From the NCBI RefSeq assembly GCF_001546855.1, contig NZ_KQ958206.1, positions 2,104-66,103 of the forward strand: DNA of 64,000 nucleotides, given 5' to 3'. The translations under genes were made by a program, and so were the position numbers. Position 1 is the first letter of the stretch. The number at the start of each line of letters is the position of its first letter. The notes under the pieces were generated by a model that saw only the letters and a program-made list of their open reading frames with translations, had not been told where the DNA came from and did no database searches. The DNA comes from Megasphaera sp. MJR8396C (lineage in GTDB: Bacteria; Bacillota; Negativicutes; Veillonellales; Megasphaeraceae). Positions 7,353 through 16,454 of this stretch are shown piece by piece.

Positions 7353-8284
7353 ACCGGGTACCTATGCGTGACGGCTATGGCAAGGCCCTCTTAGAGTTAT
7401 GCCGCCTTCACGACGACGTCATGGTCCTTGACGCCGACGTTGCCAAGTCGACGCGGACCGAATGGATTCGCAAGGAATTTCCTGATAAATATATCAATGT
7501 CGGTATTTCGGAACAGGATCTCGTCGGCACGGCAGCCGGCCTGTCTTTGACGGGCTTCGTTCCCTTTGTGTCGACGTACGGTGTCTTTTTGACCGGCCGC
7601 GGCTGGGGACAGATTCGCAATACGGTCTGCTACAATAAACTGAATGTCAAGCTCGGCGGGGCTCACGCCGGTATTTCTGTCGGCCCTGACGGGGCGACCC
7701 ATCAGGCCTTGGAAGATATCGCCCTCATGCGGGTCATCCCCAACATGACGGTCATCACGCCCTGTGACTGGTGGGAAACGTACAAGGCGACCCTGGCCGT
7801 CTATGATATCAAGGGGCCGTCGTACGTCCGCTTTGGCCGCAATCCGGCACCGGTCATTACGTCGGAAGACACTCCCTTTGACCTCTATAAGGCGGCGATT
7901 TTCCGCGATGGTCGCGATGTGACTCTCTTTGCCAACGGCCTCATGGTCCATGAAGCCCTGGTGGCAGCCGAGGCTCTTGAAAAAGAAGGGATTTCGGCCC
8001 GCGTTGTAAATGTCCGCATTGTAAAGCCCCTCGACCTCGATACGATCTGCACCTGTGCTGCTGAAACGGGGGCAGCCGTCGTCTGTGAAGAACATCAGAT
8101 TATGGGCGGCCTCGGCGGCGCCATTTGTGAAGCCTTGGCCCTGCACCATCCGATTCCGGTCGAACTAGTCGGCATTCAGGACCGCTTCGGCGAATCGGGG
8201 AAGCCCGATGATTTATTGAAGGCCTATAATTTGTCGGCAGAAGATGTCATTGCTGCCGCCCATAAAGTTATGAAAAGAAAATAA
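7349..8284 (+). CDS. Transketolase, C-terminal subunit
   Basis: 311 residues, with the pyrimidine-binding and C-terminal domains of transketolase: VLDADVAKSTRT, NVGISEQDLVGTAAGL (including the catalytic Glu of the IGISEQ-type motif), GGAHAGISVGPDGATHQ. It forms the active enzyme with the 6534 product; the 4-nt overlap suggests stoichiometric co-translation. A weak GC hairpin (8287-8324) without a long T-run follows. Confidence 0.95.
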   Translation: MNRVPMRDGYGKALLELCRLHDDVMVLDADVAKSTRTEWIRKEFPDKYINVGISEQDLVGTAAGLSLTGFVPFVSTYGVFLTGRGWGQIRNTVCYNKLNVKLGGAHAGISVGPDGATHQALEDIALMRVIPNMTVITPCDWWETYKATLAVYDIKGPSYVRFGRNPAPVITSEDTPFDLYKAAIFRDGRDVTLFANGLMVHEALVAAEALEKEGISARVVNVRIVKPLDLDTICTCAAETGAAVVCEEHQIMGGLGGAICEALALHHPIPVELVGIQDRFGESGKPDDLLKAYNLSAEDVIAAAHKVMKRK

Positions 8285-8286
8285 TG

Positions 8287-8325
8287 ATGAAGCTGCTCAT
8301 CCTTTATGAACGGGAAGAGCAGCTT
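8287..8325 (+). terminator. Weak terminator after the transketolase genes
   Basis: AAGCTGCTC/GAGCAGCTT stem with an 18-nt loop and only GTTTC after it, so termination may be partial. Confidence 0.55.
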
Positions 8326-8405
8326 GTTTCATATCCGGCATAAATAAATGAACCTCGTGCCAAGTTTGCATAGTGTTTTGAAAGGCATGCAAAATCGGTA
8401 ATTGA

Positions 8406-8434
8406 TTGGCTATTTTAAGCGAGTATTGTATAAT
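8406..8434 (+). promoter_or_regulatory. Promoter of the nicotinate phosphoribosyltransferase gene
   Basis: TTGGCT, 17-bp spacer, perfect TATAAT. Confidence 0.75.
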
Positions 8435-8465
8435 AGTTATAACATCTTTTTGGAGGCGAGTTATT

Positions 8466-9917
8466 TTGTACACGAAAGCGTTGTTGACAGACCTGTATCA
8501 GTTGACGATGATGCAGGGCTTATTTTTTGAAGGCAAGCACGAGCAGCAGTGCGTGTTTGACCGCTATTATCGAAGTAATCCTTTTAAAGGAGGGTATACG
8601 GTCGTCGCCGGGTTGGAACATCTCATCGACTATGTAGAAAACATCCACTTCAGCGATGATGACCTGGCGTACTTGAAGGGTACGGGCTTTTTCCGCCAGG
8701 AATTCCTGGACTATTTGAAAGAGTTGCGCTTTACCGGCGATATTTATGCCATGCCCGAAGGCACCGTCGCCTTTCCGCAGGAAGTCCTCCTGCGCGTCCA
8801 GACCAAGAAGGACGAAGCCTTGCTCTTGGAAACGTGCATGTCCATGATCATGAACCATGAAAGCCTTATTGCCACGAAAGCTCGCCGCGTTCGGACTGTT
8901 GCCGGCAATGACAATCTCATGGAATTTGGCCTGCGCCGCGCTCAGGGGAAATCGGCTGGTATCTATGGCGCTCGTTCGGCTATGATCGGCGGCTTCAATG
9001 GGACTAGTAACGTCCTGGCTGGGGCAAAATTCGGAATGCCGGTCTTAGGGACCATGGCGCACAGCTGGGTCATGAGCTTCTCGTCGGAACTGGAAGCCTT
9101 CCGTCAATATGCCAAACAGTATCCCAACAACCTCATCTTGTTGGCCGATACGTATAATACGTTGAAGCAGGGCGTTCCCGATGCCATTACGATCTTTAAG
9201 GAAATGAAGGAAGCCGGCACTTTGCCTAAGGTTTACGGCATTCGCCTCGACAGCGGCGACTTGGCTTATCTCTCGAAGGAAGCCCACAAGATGTTTACGG
9301 CTGCCGGGTTCCCGGACGCCGTCATCGCAGCTTCGAATGACCTTGATGAAAACCTCATTTTTGAATTAAAAGGTCAGGGCAGCGCCATCAATTCTTGGGG
9401 TGTCGGCACCAACCTCATTACGGCTAAGGACAGCCCGTCTTTGGGCGGCGTCTTCAAACTCGTCGGCCAGTATGACGACGGCAAGTTCGTACCCAAGATC
9501 AAGATGAGCGACAATGCCGAAAAAATTTCTAATCCGGGCCTCAAGAACGTCCTTCGCGTCTATGACAAGAAGACCGGTAAGATGAAGGCCGACATCATCA
9601 TCCTCGAAGGGGAAAGCATCGATGAATCGAAGGATTTGCTCTTGAAGAGCGACAAGGCTCCGTGGCGTTTCCGGACGATTCCGGCCGGTACCTACCGGGT
9701 TCAGCAGATGTTGATCCCTATTTTTAAACAGGGTAAATTGGTATATAAAAAACCGAATCTCAAGGATATCATGACCTATGCCGACGAACAGATTCAGACT
9801 CTGTGGCCTGAATACTTGCGGCTGGTCAATCCGGAAGAAATGTGGGTCCAGCGCAGCAGCAAGCTGTCGGCCCTGCGGGATGCCGTGTTGAAAGAAGAAT
9901 CGGCTCATTTCTTCTAA
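8466..9917 (+). CDS. pncB: Nicotinate phosphoribosyltransferase
   Basis: 483 residues from TTG 8466, chosen because GGAGG lies 9 nt upstream; the longest frame would begin at 8406 inside the promoter. It converts nicotinate, PRPP and ATP to nicotinate mononucleotide (NAD salvage). Motifs: TDLYQLTMMQG at the N-terminus, GTMAHSWVMSF, LADTYNTLKQG, IRLDSGDLAYLSKEA, and a C-terminal region ending in a basic stretch. A GC-rich hairpin without a T-run (9921-9942) follows. It is monocistronic or weakly linked to larE. Confidence 0.95.
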   Translation: MYTKALLTDLYQLTMMQGLFFEGKHEQQCVFDRYYRSNPFKGGYTVVAGLEHLIDYVENIHFSDDDLAYLKGTGFFRQEFLDYLKELRFTGDIYAMPEGTVAFPQEVLLRVQTKKDEALLLETCMSMIMNHESLIATKARRVRTVAGNDNLMEFGLRRAQGKSAGIYGARSAMIGGFNGTSNVLAGAKFGMPVLGTMAHSWVMSFSSELEAFRQYAKQYPNNLILLADTYNTLKQGVPDAITIFKEMKEAGTLPKVYGIRLDSGDLAYLSKEAHKMFTAAGFPDAVIAASNDLDENLIFELKGQGSAINSWGVGTNLITAKDSPSLGGVFKLVGQYDDGKFVPKIKMSDNAEKISNPGLKNVLRVYDKKTGKMKADIIILEGESIDESKDLLLKSDKAPWRFRTIPAGTYRVQQMLIPIFKQGKLVYKKPNLKDIMTYADEQIQTLWPEYLRLVNPEEMWVQRSSKLSALRDAVLKEESAHFF

Positions 9918-10050
9918 GCCGGCCATCGAGGGGACGATGGCCAAACAGGGAGGCTCTTTCTGCTTTCTTTTCCGCAGCTGCTCTTTGGGGCCTTGGCGGG
10001 AAGAGGGGAGAAGGCGCCTTTTCTGCACTATTGTATAAGGGGGAATCCTT

Positions 10051-10884
10051 ATGGTTTCAACAGATACGCGCAAGAAATATGAAAAACTGCAAGCTATATT
10101 AAGCTCCATGGGAAGCGTCGTCGTCGGCTTTTCCGGCGGCGTCGACAGCACCTTTTTGACCTGTGCCGCTCATCAAGCCTTAGGCAATAAGGTTTTGGCC
10201 GTCACGGCCGTATCGGCAACCCTCCCGGGGAGCGAAGCCGCTGACGCTACGGCTATGGCGGAATTCATCGGCGTGGAACACCGGTTGGTCAATTCGACGG
10301 AGTTTGAAGATCAAAAATTCGTCGACAATCCGCCGGAACGCTGCTATTACTGCAAGAAAATCCGCTTTACGGCCCTGGTCAATCTGGCCAAGGCTGAAGG
10401 CTATCAGTGGGTCATCGACGGCGGCAACGTCGACGATCTCGGCGACTACCGGCCGGGGATGAAGGCTCTGGAAGAGTTGTCCGACGCCGTCCGCAGCCCG
10501 ATGATTGAAGCCGGGTTGAATAAGGCCGATATCCGGGCCCTGTCCAAGGAATTTGGCCTTCAGACCTGGAACAAGCAGAGTGCAGCCTGCCTTGCCAGCC
10601 GCGTTCCTTATGGGGTTCGCCTGACGCCTCATTTATTGGCTCAGATCGACGCCGCCGAAGCGGCCGTTGCTCCCTACGTTCAAGGGTCGCTGCGCGTCCG
10701 CTATCACGGCGACGTGGCTCGTATCGAAGTCGGGTTGGACGAAATCCCGTCGGTCTTGGCTCACCGTGAAGAAATCGTCCGGGCCATTAAGGATACGGGA
10801 TTTTCCTACGTAACCCTCGATCTCGGCGGCTATGAAATGGGAAGTCTCAATGATGTCATCGATACCGATGAGGAAGTAAAGTGA
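10051..10884 (+). CDS. larE: LarE-type sulfur transferase (nickel-pincer cofactor synthesis)
   Basis: 277 residues. N-terminal PP-loop ATPase signature GFSGGVDST (residues 26-34) and the family motifs RCYYCKK (C98, C101) and SAACLASRVPYG (C180). LarE adenylates and thiolates the pyridinium precursor in making the nickel-pincer cofactor of lactate racemase. Some LarE proteins sacrifice their own cysteine sulfur; others hold a [4Fe-4S] cluster on three cysteines. The CxxC plus C arrangement would fit the latter, but this is inference. No larA, larB or larC is in the window. The nth gene begins 2 bp after its stop. Confidence 0.9.
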   Translation: MVSTDTRKKYEKLQAILSSMGSVVVGFSGGVDSTFLTCAAHQALGNKVLAVTAVSATLPGSEAADATAMAEFIGVEHRLVNSTEFEDQKFVDNPPERCYYCKKIRFTALVNLAKAEGYQWVIDGGNVDDLGDYRPGMKALEELSDAVRSPMIEAGLNKADIRALSKEFGLQTWNKQSAACLASRVPYGVRLTPHLLAQIDAAEAAVAPYVQGSLRVRYHGDVARIEVGLDEIPSVLAHREEIVRAIKDTGFSYVTLDLGGYEMGSLNDVIDTDEEVK

Positions 10885-10885
10885 T

Positions 10886-11533
10886 ATGGCGATTACCAAG
10901 AAAGTAAAAGACGAAATGCTCCAGCGTTTCCAGGATCAGTACGGCATCATGAAGCCGGCTCTGCATTATAATTCGCCCTTTGAACTGATGATTGCCGTCA
11001 TCTTGTCGGCTCAGTGTACGGACGAACGGGTCAATATCGTGACGGCGGGCTTGTTCCCGGAATATAATACAGCGGAAAAGATGCTGTCTTTAGGCCTTGA
11101 CGGTCTCGAAGAAAAGATTCGGACCTGCGGCCTCTATCACAGCAAGGCCAAGAATATTCTGGCCAACTGTGCCATCCTCTGTGATGAGTATGGCGGCGAA
11201 GTACCGCAGACCTTTGAAGAACTGGTGAAACTGCCCGGCGTCGGCCGCAAGACGGCCAATGTCCTGGTCAGTGTCTTGTTCGACATTCCGGCCATCGCCG
11301 TCGATACCCACGTCTTCCGCGTTTCCAATCGACTCCAACTGGCAAAGGGCAAGACGCCCCTTGAAGTGGAAAAGGGACTGCAGAAGGCCATTCCCAAGGA
11401 ATGGTGGAGTCGGGCGCATCACTGGCTGATCTGGCACGGCCGTCGGGTCTGTAAGGCCCGAAAGCCCTTGTGCGACGAATGCTTCCTTTCTGATTTATGT
11501 CCGGGAAGTCAAAGTAAGTCGTCGAAACAGTGA
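10886..11533 (+). CDS. nth: Endonuclease III
   Basis: 215 residues, usual length. DNA glycosylase/AP lyase for oxidised pyrimidines in base-excision repair. The helix-hairpin-helix LPGVGRKTANVLV holds the catalytic Lys, VDTHVFRV the catalytic Asp, and the C-terminus has the four-Cys [4Fe-4S] loop C-x6-C-x2-C-x5-C (CKARKPLCDECFLSDLC). Follows larE by one base and probably shares its transcript. Confidence 0.97.
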   Translation: MAITKKVKDEMLQRFQDQYGIMKPALHYNSPFELMIAVILSAQCTDERVNIVTAGLFPEYNTAEKMLSLGLDGLEEKIRTCGLYHSKAKNILANCAILCDEYGGEVPQTFEELVKLPGVGRKTANVLVSVLFDIPAIAVDTHVFRVSNRLQLAKGKTPLEVEKGLQKAIPKEWWSRAHHWLIWHGRRVCKARKPLCDECFLSDLCPGSQSKSSKQ

Positions 11534-11549
11534 TTTTGTTAAAAAGTTA

Positions 11550-11578
11550 TTGACAAACAGCGAAAAGTTTTATAAAAT
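11550..11578 (+). promoter_or_regulatory. Promoter of the SAM riboswitch transcript
   Basis: Perfect TTGACA, 17-bp spacer, TAAAAT. Confidence 0.85.
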
Positions 11579-11607
11579 ACTACCAATACATACAAAAATT
11601 TCATACC

Positions 11608-11708
11608 GTGATATCCAGAGCAGCTGAGGGATGGGCCCGATGACGCTGCGGCAACCTGCCGACGGTAAGGTGCCAATTCCTACAGGCTATTCCTGAAAGA
11701 TATGATGT
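11608..11708 (+). promoter_or_regulatory. SAM-I (S-box) riboswitch
   Basis: Conserved S-box elements appear in order: CAGAGCAGCTGAGGGA, GGGCCCGATGA, GCGGCAACC, AAGGTGCCAATTCC and TGAAAGATA. P1 closes as ATATC (11611-11615) with GATAT (11699-11703). It binds S-adenosylmethionine and switches termination at the hairpin that follows. Confidence 0.95.
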
Positions 11709-11712
11709 GAAT

Positions 11713-11747
11713 TGAGGCGCAGCTTGAGGGCAGCGCCTCTTTTTTTG
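11713..11747 (+). terminator. Riboswitch expression-platform terminator
   Basis: Stem GAGGCGC/GCGCCTC followed by nine T's, 5 nt after the aptamer and ahead of the permease gene. Confidence 0.92.
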
Positions 11748-11790
11748 TATGATGCACTTATTCTTTATGATGGGGTTGGGGGGACTTTTT

Positions 11791-13110
11791 ATGAATGATT
11801 CTTGCAGCAGACAGACGATTCGCAAACGGGACGTCATCATCTTGGGCTTTGCCTTCTTTGCTACGTATTTTGGGGCCGGTAACCTTATTTTTCCGCCGCT
11901 CTTGGGACTCAACAGCGGCAGCGATTTCTTGTCGGGCCTGGCTGGCTTGACCTTGTCGGGGATTTTCCTGCCGATTTTTACACTCATCGTCATCGGCCTC
12001 AACGGTGACGTCCACACCATTACGGATAAGGTCGGCAAGTATACGTACCGCATCCTCTTGGCGGCGCTGATGCTGGTCTGTACCTTCGTATCCATCCCGC
12101 GGACGGCTGCGACGGCAATCCAGCTCGGCGTTCAGGGCAATTTTCCGGCAGCGCCCATGATTCCCTTAGTCGTCGTCTATTTTCTGCTCTGCTATTTCTT
12201 CGTCGCCGATCCGCGTAACGTCATGGACCGCATGGGGAAATATTTAACGCCGGCCTTGGCCTTCATCTTGGTGGCCATTGCCATTGTCGGGATTTTCTTT
12301 CCCTTGGGGACTCCAGCGGAACCGGCCGTCGACAATCCTTTCGTCAATGCCTTCCTCGGCGGCTACAATACGGGCGACGTCTTGGTCAGCTTTATCATGG
12401 CTGCCGTCTTCATCAGCTCCATTCACGGCAAGGGCTATACGGCAGTGGGCCAGCGCAATAAGGTCCTCATCTACTGCGGTATCGTATCCTTCGTTCTGCT
12501 GCTCATTATCTACGGCAGCCTGCTCTACATGGGGGCCAGCGTCAGTCAGTTCTATCCTCAGACCATCGGCCGGGCTGAGCTCTTAGTGGCCATCATCCAG
12601 CGCATCGGCACCTGGGTCATGATTCCCATGGGCCTGGCTGTCGTCCTGGCCTGTCTTACGACGGCCATCGGCCAGATTGCTGCCGTTGCTGAATTTACCA
12701 GCACGACGTCCGGCGGCCGCGTCAGCTATAAAAAAGCGGCGGTGGCCTGCTCGCTTCTGTCGGCCCTGACGGCCTTCCTCGGCGTCGACGGCATCGTCAC
12801 CTACATCGGTTGGATCTTCGGCGTCGCCTATCCGCCGTGCCTGGCTCTGCTCGTGTTAGGCATCATCGGGCCCGTCCTGCCCAATCATGGGGCGTATAAG
12901 GGTTCGGTCTACTTGGTCACTCTCTTTGCCTGCTTGGAATCCCTGCCGGGCCTGAGCGGCCTGGCCTTCTCTAAGGCCATCGTGGCAGCTGTGCCGCTGT
13001 CGGCTTACGGTTTTGGCTGGATCATTCCCTTTGTAGGCGGCCTTATCGGAGGTTCGCTCTTGGGGCACTTTACATCGGAAACAGAGGCCTTGGAAGCCGA
13101 GGCAAAATAA
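11791..13110 (+). CDS. LIVCS-family (BrnQ-type) amino-acid permease, SAM-regulated
   Basis: 439 residues from ATG 11791 (GGGGGGA upstream; earlier in-frame ATGs lie in the terminator tail or lack a ribosome site). About 12 hydrophobic segments. Start of the domain: KRDVIILGFAFFATYFGAG, NLIFPP, typical of sodium-coupled branched-chain amino-acid carriers. The gene lies directly behind a SAM-I riboswitch, so its expression should fall when S-adenosylmethionine is plentiful. That points to methionine as a physiological substrate rather than, or in addition to, Leu/Ile/Val. Family: clear; substrate: inferred. Confidence 0.92.
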   Translation: MNDSCSRQTIRKRDVIILGFAFFATYFGAGNLIFPPLLGLNSGSDFLSGLAGLTLSGIFLPIFTLIVIGLNGDVHTITDKVGKYTYRILLAALMLVCTFVSIPRTAATAIQLGVQGNFPAAPMIPLVVVYFLLCYFFVADPRNVMDRMGKYLTPALAFILVAIAIVGIFFPLGTPAEPAVDNPFVNAFLGGYNTGDVLVSFIMAAVFISSIHGKGYTAVGQRNKVLIYCGIVSFVLLLIIYGSLLYMGASVSQFYPQTIGRAELLVAIIQRIGTWVMIPMGLAVVLACLTTAIGQIAAVAEFTSTTSGGRVSYKKAAVACSLLSALTAFLGVDGIVTYIGWIFGVAYPPCLALLVLGIIGPVLPNHGAYKGSVYLVTLFACLESLPGLSGLAFSKAIVAAVPLSAYGFGWIIPFVGGLIGGSLLGHFTSETEALEAEAK

Positions 13111-13114
13111 CGGT

Positions 13115-13156
13115 AAAGGCATTGTACTCAAATTTTTCAGAGGACAATGCCTTTTT
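13115..13156 (+). terminator. Terminator of the permease gene
   Basis: AAAGGCATTGT/ACAATGCCTTT stem with six T's. Confidence 0.9.
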
Positions 13157-13158
13157 GG

Positions 13159-13187
13159 TTGCACAATGGAGAATTTCTATCTATAAT
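13159..13187 (+). promoter_or_regulatory. Promoter of the aldehyde dehydrogenase-malic enzyme unit
   Basis: TTGCAC, 17-bp spacer, perfect TATAAT, immediately after the preceding terminator. Confidence 0.85.
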
Positions 13188-13220
13188 GGTAGCATAAATC
13201 AGCACAAAGGAGGTTTTTTC

Positions 13221-14633
13221 ATGGACTTAAAGAAATTGTATATCGACGGCCAATGGGTAGCACCCTTATCCGGCCAATACATCGACGTTGAAAATCCGGC
13301 GACGAAAGAAACTTTCGCCACCGTTGCCGCTGCCGGTGAACAGGATGTCGCCGCTGCCGCCTTAGCTGCAGCCAAAGCATTTCCTGCTTGGGCGGCAAGA
13401 CCGATGGAAGAACGAATTGATTTTATGAGAAAATTGCTTAAAGAGCTCATTCAATTTGAACCGCAGATGGTCGATGCTGTCGTCAACGAATTGGGGATCC
13501 CTGTTTCCTTCGTTAAGACCAATCACATCGGCTACCAGTTCGTACGGACTCAGTCTTATATCGACTTGGCACCGAAGCTGCCTTTAGTCGAAAAACTGCC
13601 CCAGTCCGTTGTATACCGCCGTCCCTTAGGAGTTATCGGCTGCATCACGCCGTGGAACTATCCTTTGGGCCAGATCATCCAAAAAGTCATTCCAGCTATT
13701 TTGGTCGGTGCGACGGTCGTCTTGAAGCCCAGCCAGTCGACGCCGGTAACGGCTTATTATCTGGCCGAAGCCTTTGATCGGGCAGGATTCCCGAAGGGCG
13801 TCTTCAACTTCATCCCCGGCCGCAGTGGTGAAATCGGCAATGCCATCTGCGACGATCCCAATATCTCTATGATTTCCTTTACGGGTTCGACGAAAGCGGG
13901 CATCAAAGTATCCCAGCGTGCCTTGGCGACCATGAAGCGTATCAGTATGGAATTGGGCGGCAAGTCGCCGTTCATCATCCTGCCCGGGGCCGACTATGAA
14001 AAGGCGGTCCGCATGTGCTTCAACTCGCTGCTGCTCAACAGCGGTCAGACTTGCACGGCCTTGTCGCGATTGATCATTCCCAAGGAAGCAAAAGCCGAAA
14101 TCGAACAGATCATCCTCAAGGTCCTGCCGGAATACACTGTCGGCGACCCGACCTTGGAAACGACGAAAGTCGGCGCTGTCGCTTCGAAAGAACAGTGGAA
14201 TATCGTCGATTCTTACATTGCTAAGGGCATCGAAGAAGGGGCTACAGTCCTCGCCGGCGGCCGTCCGGAACCGCCTGAAAAGGGGTACTTCATCAATCCG
14301 ACGGTCTTCACCGATGTGACCAACGATATGACCATTGCCCAAGAAGAAATCTTCGGGCCTGTCCTCTGCGTCCTCACCTATGAAGGGGTCGACCAGGCAC
14401 TGGCCATCGCTAACGACACCAAGTACGGCCTCAACGGCGCCGTCTGGGGTCCTGATAAGGAAGAAGCCACGAAGGTTGCTGAAGGCATCCTGTCGGGCAA
14501 CATCTACGTCAACGGCAGCCCGCGCGACGTCACGGCGCCTTTTGGCGGCTTTAAGGACAGCGGTCTCGGCCGTGAAGGCGGCAAAGACGGGATGTTGGAA
14601 TTTACGGAACCGCAAGCCATTTTTAACGCATAA
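13221..14633 (+). CDS. NAD(P)-dependent aldehyde dehydrogenase
   Basis: 470 residues from ATG 13221 behind AAAGGAGG; the longer frame begins upstream of the promoter's start site. Complete ALDH superfamily protein: TPWNYPLGQ, KPSQSTP, the cofactor motif FTGSTKAG, MELGGKSPF with the general-base Glu, NSGQTCTALSR with the nucleophilic Cys, and EEIFGPVLCV. It oxidises an aldehyde to the acid; the substrate cannot be told from sequence. The malic enzyme gene follows 24 bp later with no terminator, so the two are probably co-transcribed. Confidence 0.93.
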   Translation: MDLKKLYIDGQWVAPLSGQYIDVENPATKETFATVAAAGEQDVAAAALAAAKAFPAWAARPMEERIDFMRKLLKELIQFEPQMVDAVVNELGIPVSFVKTNHIGYQFVRTQSYIDLAPKLPLVEKLPQSVVYRRPLGVIGCITPWNYPLGQIIQKVIPAILVGATVVLKPSQSTPVTAYYLAEAFDRAGFPKGVFNFIPGRSGEIGNAICDDPNISMISFTGSTKAGIKVSQRALATMKRISMELGGKSPFIILPGADYEKAVRMCFNSLLLNSGQTCTALSRLIIPKEAKAEIEQIILKVLPEYTVGDPTLETTKVGAVASKEQWNIVDSYIAKGIEEGATVLAGGRPEPPEKGYFINPTVFTDVTNDMTIAQEEIFGPVLCVLTYEGVDQALAIANDTKYGLNGAVWGPDKEEATKVAEGILSGNIYVNGSPRDVTAPFGGFKDSGLGREGGKDGMLEFTEPQAIFNA

Positions 14634-14657
14634 ACTATTGTAGAGGAGTTATTAGCT

Positions 14658-15911
14658 ATGAATTTTGATGAACAAGCCATGAATATCCGCCGAGGCAAGC
14701 AAGGCATTCTTGAAACCTTCCCGCGGGCGGTTTTAAAGACTACCGATGATTTGAGTGTGCTCTACACGCCGGGCGTAGCTCAGCCGTGCCGGGAAATCAC
14801 CAAAGATCCGGACCTGTCCTTTGACCTGACCTGCCGGGGAAATATGATTGCCGTCGTATCCGATGGGACCCGCGTCCTCGGTTTGGGCGACATCGGTCCG
14901 GAAGCGGCCATGCCGGTCATGGAAGGGAAATCCATCCTGTTCAAGGTATTCGGCGGCGTCAATGCCGTTCCCATCTGCCTGGACACCAAGGATCCCCAAG
15001 CGTTCATCGAAACGGTCAAGCGCCTGCAGCCGTCTTTTGCCGGCATCAACTTGGAAGACATTTCGTCGCCGAAATGCTATGAAATCGAAGAAACGCTGAA
15101 GCGGGAGATGGACATCCCCGTCTTCCATGACGACCAGCACGGCACGGCCATCGCTGCCTTAGCTGGCGTCATCGGAGCCCTGCGCTTCGTCAAAAAAGAC
15201 CTCAAGACGGCTCGTATCGTCATCAACGGTGCCGGTGCTGCCGGCGCTTCCATCGGCCGCCTCTTGGTCCGGGCCGGTGCTGAAGACGTCACTATGGTCG
15301 ACCGTCCGGGCATCCTCTACGCCGGTATGGAAGGCCTCAATGCCGTCCAGGCGAAACTGGCCGAAGTGACCAACCGCTCCCGGAAGCAGGGGACCTTGGC
15401 CGATGCTGTCAAAGGCGCGGACCTGCTCCTCGGTGTTTCGGCACCTCATATTTTCACGAAAGAGCTCATCGAATCCATGGCTGACGATGCCATCGTCTTT
15501 GCTATGGCCAACCCCATTCCCGAAACGGACTATGCTTCGGCTAAAGCTGCCGGTGCCAAAGTCGTCGGGACTGGTCGTTCCGATGCGCCCAACCAGATCA
15601 ACAATGTCATGGTCTTCCCGGGCATCTTCCGCGGTGCTATGGCCGTCCGGGCCCGCAGCATCAACGAGGATATGAAACTGGCCGCAGCCTATGCTATCGC
15701 GTCCTTAGTTTCTGACGACGAACTGGCTGAAGACCATGTCATCCCTAACGCTTTTGACGAACGAGTAGCTCCGGCCGTCGCAGCAGCCGTCGCCAAAGCG
15801 GCCATGGATAGCGGTGTCGCCCGCATTACTCGCGACCCTGAAGACATCCGCCGGGAAGCAGCAGAAACGATTGCCAAGTTCCGCGCCGTGTCTGAATCGG
15901 TCAACGCATAA
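14658..15911 (+). CDS. Malic enzyme (oxaloacetate-decarboxylating malate dehydrogenase)
   Basis: 417 residues, the short two-domain type without a fused phosphotransacetylase. It decarboxylates malate to pyruvate with reduction of NAD(P). Motifs: LYTPGVAQPCREI (catalytic Tyr), VFHDDQHGTAIAALAG (metal-binding Asp), Rossmann INGAGAAGASIGRLL, FAMANPIPE, and GRSDAPNQINNV. Preceded by GAGGAG; probably in one transcript with the aldehyde dehydrogenase. Cofactor preference cannot be decided here. Confidence 0.95.
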   Translation: MNFDEQAMNIRRGKQGILETFPRAVLKTTDDLSVLYTPGVAQPCREITKDPDLSFDLTCRGNMIAVVSDGTRVLGLGDIGPEAAMPVMEGKSILFKVFGGVNAVPICLDTKDPQAFIETVKRLQPSFAGINLEDISSPKCYEIEETLKREMDIPVFHDDQHGTAIAALAGVIGALRFVKKDLKTARIVINGAGAAGASIGRLLVRAGAEDVTMVDRPGILYAGMEGLNAVQAKLAEVTNRSRKQGTLADAVKGADLLLGVSAPHIFTKELIESMADDAIVFAMANPIPETDYASAKAAGAKVVGTGRSDAPNQINNVMVFPGIFRGAMAVRARSINEDMKLAAAYAIASLVSDDELAEDHVIPNAFDERVAPAVAAAVAKAAMDSGVARITRDPEDIRREAAETIAKFRAVSESVNA

Positions 15912-15923
15912 TATAATACTATA

Positions 15924-15972
15924 AAGAGAGCCGTTTCCTGAGTCTATTGACTTGGGAAACGGCTCTCTTTTG
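15924..15972 (+). terminator. Terminator after malic enzyme (may serve both strands)
   Basis: 14-bp stem AGAGAGCCGTTTCC/GGAAACGGCTCTCT, T-run on the + side. It lies between convergent genes. Confidence 0.9.
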
Positions 15973-16049
15973 GTTCTGTGTCAAATGTTAGGGAACTCTA
16001 AGCTATCCGCTGTGATTGGCTGTAGTGAGTCTTTCTCTCTTGACCATTT

Positions 16050-16454
16050 TTATACGTCGTAAGTGAAGGTCAAATCTTTTTTGATATCGGGGTGGAGGCT
16101 TCGTCCGACGATGCACATATCTCTTGTGGCGGCTTCGATGGAGCTGCGATGCTTTTCATCGACGGATTTGGGTAAATGGAAGTGGACGCCGATGTGTTCA
16201 AGCCGGAAATTTTTGTCATCGACGGCGGTTTCGGTATCGGCATAGGTTCCGGTCAGGTCGCAGTTCATTTGTGATGCCACTGCCGCCATGATGGAGATGG
16301 CGCAGGAAGCGTAGGTGTCGGCCAAGAGTTCTGCCGGGGAATACGTTTCTTCATAGCCACCGTAGCTGGTCGGGCCGTCGGTGAGCACGGTCTGTTTCTT
16401 TTTAGCATCGTGAAGTTCGTTGCGAAGATGGCCTTTGCATAATACGTAAGACAT
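16050..16454 (-). CDS. OsmC-family protein
   Basis: 134 residues. OsmC/Ohr proteins are small dimeric thiol peroxidases with two active cysteines. Here the first is in TYASCAISIM (preceded by the usual SPAELLA) and the second in MCIVGRSLHP. Length and order fit the family; I place it in the general OsmC group rather than Ohr. ATG with AAAGGAGG upstream. It is convergent with malic enzyme and divergent from the heat-shock operon. Confidence 0.88.
   Translation of the reverse strand: MSYVLCKGHLRNELHDAKKKQTVLTDGPTSYGGYEETYSPAELLADTYASCAISIMAAVASQMNCDLTGTYADTETAVDDKNFRLEHIGVHFHLPKSVDEKHRSSIEAATRDMCIVGRSLHPDIKKDLTFTYDV

Noticed and set aside
13626-14615. A 329-codon - strand frame opposite the aldehyde dehydrogenase
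   Set aside because: No start signal or recognised domain; antisense to a complete ALDH.
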